Of a stretch of 64,000 nucleotides of DNA, positions 62,115 through 64,000 are shown in pieces. Where the stretch lies: assembly GCA_947581635.1 (NCBI GenBank), contig CANPVE010000007.1:1-64000 (forward strand), written 5' to 3'. The notes beneath the pieces are model-generated. The model saw nothing but the letters and a program-made list of their open reading frames with translations, had not been told where the DNA came from and made no database searches. The stretch is from an uncultured Clostridia bacterium (GTDB taxonomy: Bacteria > Bacillota > Clostridia > Oscillospirales > Acutalibacteraceae). Positions within the stretch are counted from its first letter, which is position 1. Each line of letters begins with the position of its first letter. The translations under genes and the position numbers were made by a program.

Positions 62115-63323
62115 TTGAAAAAACAAATTTCTATTTTTTTGGCCTGCTGCCTCTTGGCAGGCAGTCTTTGCGGCTGCGGTAAGGAAAACGGCGGCTCAGA
62201 TGTTGGCGGTCAGGTCACGTCCTACGAGAAAAGCACGCTCGACGAAGGCACCGATTTGCGAACGGGGCTGAATGTTCCCAAAAGCTTTCAGGACACATGG
62301 AAAAGCAACAGCGGAATTACAGTCGTGACGGTGGACGCTGAGGTGCAGTTTCCGGAATCGGTGAGCAAAGCGCCTGTGATTGAGGTGGCTTCCAGAGCAA
62401 TGACTAAGGAAGATTTGTTTGCCTTTTGCGACGCAGCGTTTGAGGGTAAGAAATACGACCCTTACTTTTATGACCAAGACGCCAACGATTATTACAAGGT
62501 CCCCAAGGATCAGCTCGAGTTTTCCGCTGATCCGTTCCTAGCTTTCTATTTCGATGGTGAAGAAAAAGTTTTCAGCTCCTATTACCAGGACTATTTACCG
62601 GCCTTCAGTGCAACAGTGGAGATTAGAGAACTCAACAATCTCATTAGATTCTCCCATGTTTATGCCGATTCCGGTTCAAGGTATGATCACGATAAGGCTC
62701 TTGCGTACGCTAAGGAATTGGTTGACAGCTTTTCGCCCGGTTTGGAATGTGTGAAAGAAGATAAATATACCATTTCAGTGCCAAGTACCGATAATGACGA
62801 TGGCGGAGACGAGCAGGAGCAGGTATATGAATTTATCTTTAATCGTCCATACGCCGGCATTTCTACAACCTATACCATGCTTGAATGTACCGAAAACGAC
62901 GGCAATCCCGAAGGCTACGCACCCAGCAGCTATTATGAATCCGTTACGGTGGATATATCAGAAACCCAGCTGTGGCAAATGCAGTGGAGATCGCCATATG
63001 AGCAGATTGGCATTATCAACGAAAATCCCAAGCTGATGTCATTCGACGAGATAACGCAGGTAGCCTCCAAAATGCTGCCGCTCAAGTGGGCTTATCATGA
63101 GCAGACATGGAAGGAAGAGACCTCCAAAAATATGGAGGTGGGGCGTATTACCTTTGGTTACACACGCGTGCTTATGAAGGACGCTCCGACCCGATACATG
63201 ATGGTGCCTGTGTGGGATTTTTTCGGCGTGTTTGAAGCAACGGGAGATGCGGCGACGGAGGAACCTCTGCTGACTCTCAATGCGATTGACGGCAGTGTAA
63301 TTGACAGAGAGTACGGGTATTGA
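62115..63323 (+). CDS. Lipoprotein beside an ABC permease gene
   Basis: 402 residues from TTG 62115 (AAGGG about 10 nt upstream; no closer ATG). Lipobox LCGC near 17-20. The mature part is acidic and Tyr-rich. The C-terminus (MMVPVWDFFGVF, LTLNAIDGSVIDREYGY) mirrors the C-terminus of the anchored protein at 47097-48239. The family is not firmly known to me. With the kinase, regulator and permease it may sense or capture a peptide. Confidence 0.8.
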   Translation: MKKQISIFLACCLLAGSLCGCGKENGGSDVGGQVTSYEKSTLDEGTDLRTGLNVPKSFQDTWKSNSGITVVTVDAEVQFPESVSKAPVIEVASRAMTKEDLFAFCDAAFEGKKYDPYFYDQDANDYYKVPKDQLEFSADPFLAFYFDGEEKVFSSYYQDYLPAFSATVEIRELNNLIRFSHVYADSGSRYDHDKALAYAKELVDSFSPGLECVKEDKYTISVPSTDNDDGGDEQEQVYEFIFNRPYAGISTTYTMLECTENDGNPEGYAPSSYYESVTVDISETQLWQMQWRSPYEQIGIINENPKLMSFDEITQVASKMLPLKWAYHEQTWKEETSKNMEVGRITFGYTRVLMKDAPTRYMMVPVWDFFGVFEATGDAATEEPLLTLNAIDGSVIDREYGY

Positions 63324-63327
63324 TACT

Positions 63328-64000
63328 ATGAAAACGATTATGAAGATAATTAATGAAACGCCGAATAAGTCGATTCAGCCATCGCTCAGTAACAGATTTT
63401 CGCGCGGGCGAATCGACAGCAAAACTTTTATTCAGCGTATCCTTAAGCAATCAAAGAATATCCTGCGGTGCTCCGCTTTGGAATCATTCCGCGCCTTGAT
63501 GGGAAAATGGTTCGCATTTGCCGCCGTGGGAACGCTGATCTTCCTGTGGCTGGGAATAGGCACCGACTCCTTCAATATGCTCAGGAGCGACCAATTTACC
63601 GTGGACAGGCAGAATCTGATATACATGAGTTTAACAAGTGAAAGCACGGCGCTTTCGCTGCCCGCGCTGGCAGCCCTGCCCGCCGCCGCGATGGCTCTGA
63701 CCGAACTTCGAACCGGCATATTTCGAGCTAAGGTGTTTCGTTCCGGACGAGCGGCGTGGCGAACAGGCAAGATTATCTCATGTATAACCTCGGCAGCGCT
63801 GTCTCAGGCAGTCGGACTGCTGGCATTTTCACTTGTGCTTTGGGTGTTCGAGTTAAAAAGAGGTTCGGTTGAAGTATCCTCTGTAGAAAGCGGCGTGCTG
63901 GGCGGAATGATATTTGCGCGGCTGCTCGCGGGGGCGGCGTTTGCCTGCTTTGGAGCGGCGCTGTCGCTTGCCACAGGCTCTGCGGCCACGGCATATGTAG
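63328..64000 (+). CDS. ABC-type permease, N-terminal part, cut by window edge
   Basis: An open frame from ATG 63328, 4 bp after the lipoprotein stop, runs 224 codons to the edge. It begins with about 50 polar residues, then hydrophobic segments (WFAFAAVGTLIFLWLGIG, ALSLPALAALPAAAMAL, AVGLLAFSLVLWVFEL, LLAGAAFACFGAALSLATG). The pattern is that of ABC-2-like permeases. The matching ATPase is expected beyond the edge. Confidence 0.75.
   Translation, partial: MKTIMKIINETPNKSIQPSLSNRFSRGRIDSKTFIQRILKQSKNILRCSALESFRALMGKWFAFAAVGTLIFLWLGIGTDSFNMLRSDQFTVDRQNLIYMSLTSESTALSLPALAALPAAAMALTELRTGIFRAKVFRSGRAAWRTGKIISCITSAALSQAVGLLAFSLVLWVFELKRGSVEVSSVESGVLGGMIFARLLAGAAFACFGAALSLATGSAATAYV

Overview
The window looks like a chromosome segment of an anaerobic Clostridia species, most like the Ruminococcaceae/Oscillospiraceae. 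The reasons are a FabK-type type II fatty acid operon, Firmicutes-style Shine-Dalgarno sites (AGGAGG variants), Thr-Pro linkers in a cohesin-like surface protein, and an APS-reductase based sulfate pathway. This placement is inferred from gene content; no rRNA or tRNA gene was seen.

Layout. (1) 1-3404: a secreted cohesin-like/Ig-like adhesin running off the left edge, then a tyrosine recombinase flanked by two inverted copies of a palindrome. A consensus promoter lies inside the flanked segment and points at a strong terminator. It reads as an invertible promoter switch in the OFF position for the adhesin. (2) 3614-26005: a leftward sulfur block of about 22 kb, nearly all genes overlapping or separated by short gaps. 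In transcription order: sulfate ABC importer (Sbp, CysT, CysW, CysA), an orphan receiver-AraC regulator, siroheme synthesis from glutamyl-tRNA (HemA, precorrin-2 dehydrogenase, HemC, CobA-HemD, HemB, HemL), APS reductase (AprA, AprB), ATP sulfurylase (CysD, CysN), MetY, a siroheme sulfite reductase, TusA-like, thioredoxin-like, a ThiS-like carrier ending GGGC, its E1-like activator, a JAMM protease, a thioredoxin reductase and CysK. Together they can take external sulfate to sulfide, load it on a protein thiocarboxylate, and make homocysteine and cysteine. The promoter has an operator over the start site and a 20-residue leader peptide with two Cys codons. (3) 26125-30046: a membrane EAL phosphodiesterase and a serine recombinase. 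(4) 30724-42050: a leftward exopolysaccharide operon (initiating sugar transferase, epimerase, three GT4 enzymes, acetyltransferase, polymerase, TupA-like ATP-grasp, flippase, acyltransferase) containing two decayed UDP-uronate genes. (5) 42339-44540: a divergent lone gene joining a phage BppU-like domain, three knob repeats and an SGNH esterase. (6) 44772-48776: an ABC exporter-like operon with a membrane-anchored protein and a small secreted protein. (7) 49658-59447: a leftward fatty acid synthesis operon (acpP, fabK, fabD, fabG, fabF, accB, fabZ, accC, accD, accA, acyl-CoA synthetase) with no fabH. (8) 59637-64000: a two-component system, a tiny membrane protein, a lipoprotein and an ABC permease cut by the right edge. 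The two promoters of this last block share a 17-bp box.

The most interesting points are the self-contained sulfate-to-homocysteine operon built on a thiocarboxylate carrier, the recombinase-plus-promoter inversion switch, the Cys leader peptide, and the phage-like esterase beside the polysaccharide locus.
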